A stretch of 6,648 bases of DNA from Clostridiales bacterium (lineage in GTDB: Bacteria > Bacillota_A > Clostridia > Christensenellales > Aristaeellaceae). The stretch's first letter is position 1. Each line of letters opens with the position of its first letter. The stretch spans positions 1 through 6,648 of the forward strand of contig JAAYZL010000200.1 in the NCBI GenBank assembly GCA_012514855.1, written 5' to 3'. The position numbers and the translations under genes were made by a program. Below are positions 6,487-6,648 of this stretch, piece after piece. The notes below the pieces were generated by a model. It worked only from the letters and a program-made list of their open reading frames with translations. It had not been told where the DNA came from and did no database searches.

Positions 6487-6575
6487 GGGGCCATAGCACA
6501 GTTGGTAGAACGAACCGTCCGTACTTTATCCCCGACACTCCCCCGTAGGACGGGAACGACACAAAAGATTATCGT
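6487..6575 (+). repeat. tRNA-Ala-headed tandem unit 2 (89 bp), possible noncoding RNA
   Basis: Direct tandem copy of unit 1 at about 89% identity (around ten differences, one of them a one-base deletion in the D-loop). It starts GGGGCCATAGC, like the 5' end of many Firmicute tRNA-Ala(UGC) genes. The block AGAACGAACCGTCCGTACTT and the tail ACGACACAAAAGA are unchanged from unit 1. The internal hairpin is CCCGT-AGG-ACGGG (6542-6554): the closing pair has flipped from A-T to T-A relative to unit 1, so the stem is kept. The unit ends exactly where the tRNA-Ala begins, so units and tRNA are in register with no spacer. Confidence 0.75.
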
Positions 6576-6648
6576 GGGGCATTAGCTAAGTTGGTATAGC
6601 GCTACGTTCGCATCGTAGAGGCCAGCGGTTCGAATCCGCTATGCTCCA
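6576..6648 (+). tRNA. tRNA-Ala, anticodon CGC (reads GCG)
   Basis: A complete 73-base cloverleaf without the terminal CCA, which may be encoded just outside the window. The acceptor GGGGCAT pairs with ATGCTCC and includes G3-U70, the alanine identity pair. The D-arm is GCTA/TAGC with loop AGTTGGTA. The anticodon stem CTACG/CGTAG holds the loop TTCGCAT with anticodon CGC at 6609-6611. The T-arm is AGCGG/CCGCT with loop TTCGAAT. The discriminator is A at 6648, the last base of the window. The CGC anticodon fits a GC-rich genome with many GCG codons. Confidence 0.95.

Noticed and set aside
6397..6575. Reading the two tandem units as functional tRNA genes
   Set aside because: They lack an anticodon stem-loop, a T-arm and a pairing 3' acceptor strand, and the D-stem does not pair.
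6397..6575. Reading the tandem units as a CRISPR array or a T-box leader
   Set aside because: Similarity covers the whole unit, with no unique spacers between short repeats. There is no T-box consensus, no specifier loop and no antiterminator before a synthetase or amino acid gene.
5866..6585. Plus-strand open frame running from gpr through the repeats, containing GAIAQLVERTV
   Set aside because: It is an out-of-frame reading of gpr continued into tRNA-like sequence. IAQLVER-type peptides are a familiar artefact of translating tRNA genes.

Overview
The window looks like chromosomal DNA from a GC-rich, endospore-forming Firmicute, most likely of the class Clostridia. It carries gpr, a spore-specific protease gene; the adjacent, divergent rpsT/gpr pair known from spore formers; a tig-clpP pair; a VanW-family cell-wall protein; strong GGAGG ribosome binding sites; and sigma-A type promoters. 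A GC-rich clostridial lineage such as Christensenellales or Oscillospirales would fit, but the sequence alone does not fix the genus. The high GC content produces long open frames antisense to the real genes, and none of these is believable.

Layout. Five genes lie on the minus strand. Read in their direction of transcription, from high to low coordinates, they are rpsT (ribosomal protein S20), rarA (replication-associated AAA+ ATPase), a VanW-domain membrane protein, tig (trigger factor) and clpP (Clp protease subunit, cut by the window edge). rpsT, rarA, vanW and tig each have a recognisable promoter. Hairpin terminators follow rpsT and vanW, and a 161-bp nested palindrome fills the space after rarA. 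tig and clpP are 52 bp apart with no visible signal between them and probably form one protein-folding and proteolysis operon. On the plus strand, gpr diverges from rpsT across a compact double promoter, with a sigma-F-like -10 element on the gpr side. A short terminator follows gpr. Next comes a strong promoter driving two tandem units of about 90 bp whose first ~20 bases copy the 5' end of tRNA-Ala, and then a complete tRNA-Ala(CGC) that ends exactly at the window's last base.

Functionally, the protein genes are mostly housekeeping: translation (rpsT, tRNA-Ala), nascent-chain folding and protein quality control (tig, clpP), replication-fork maintenance (rarA), cell envelope (vanW) and spore germination (gpr).

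The parts not explained by known gene families are the tRNA-Ala-headed tandem units at 6397-6575 and the large palindrome at 3403-3563. No complete defence or mobile system is visible.
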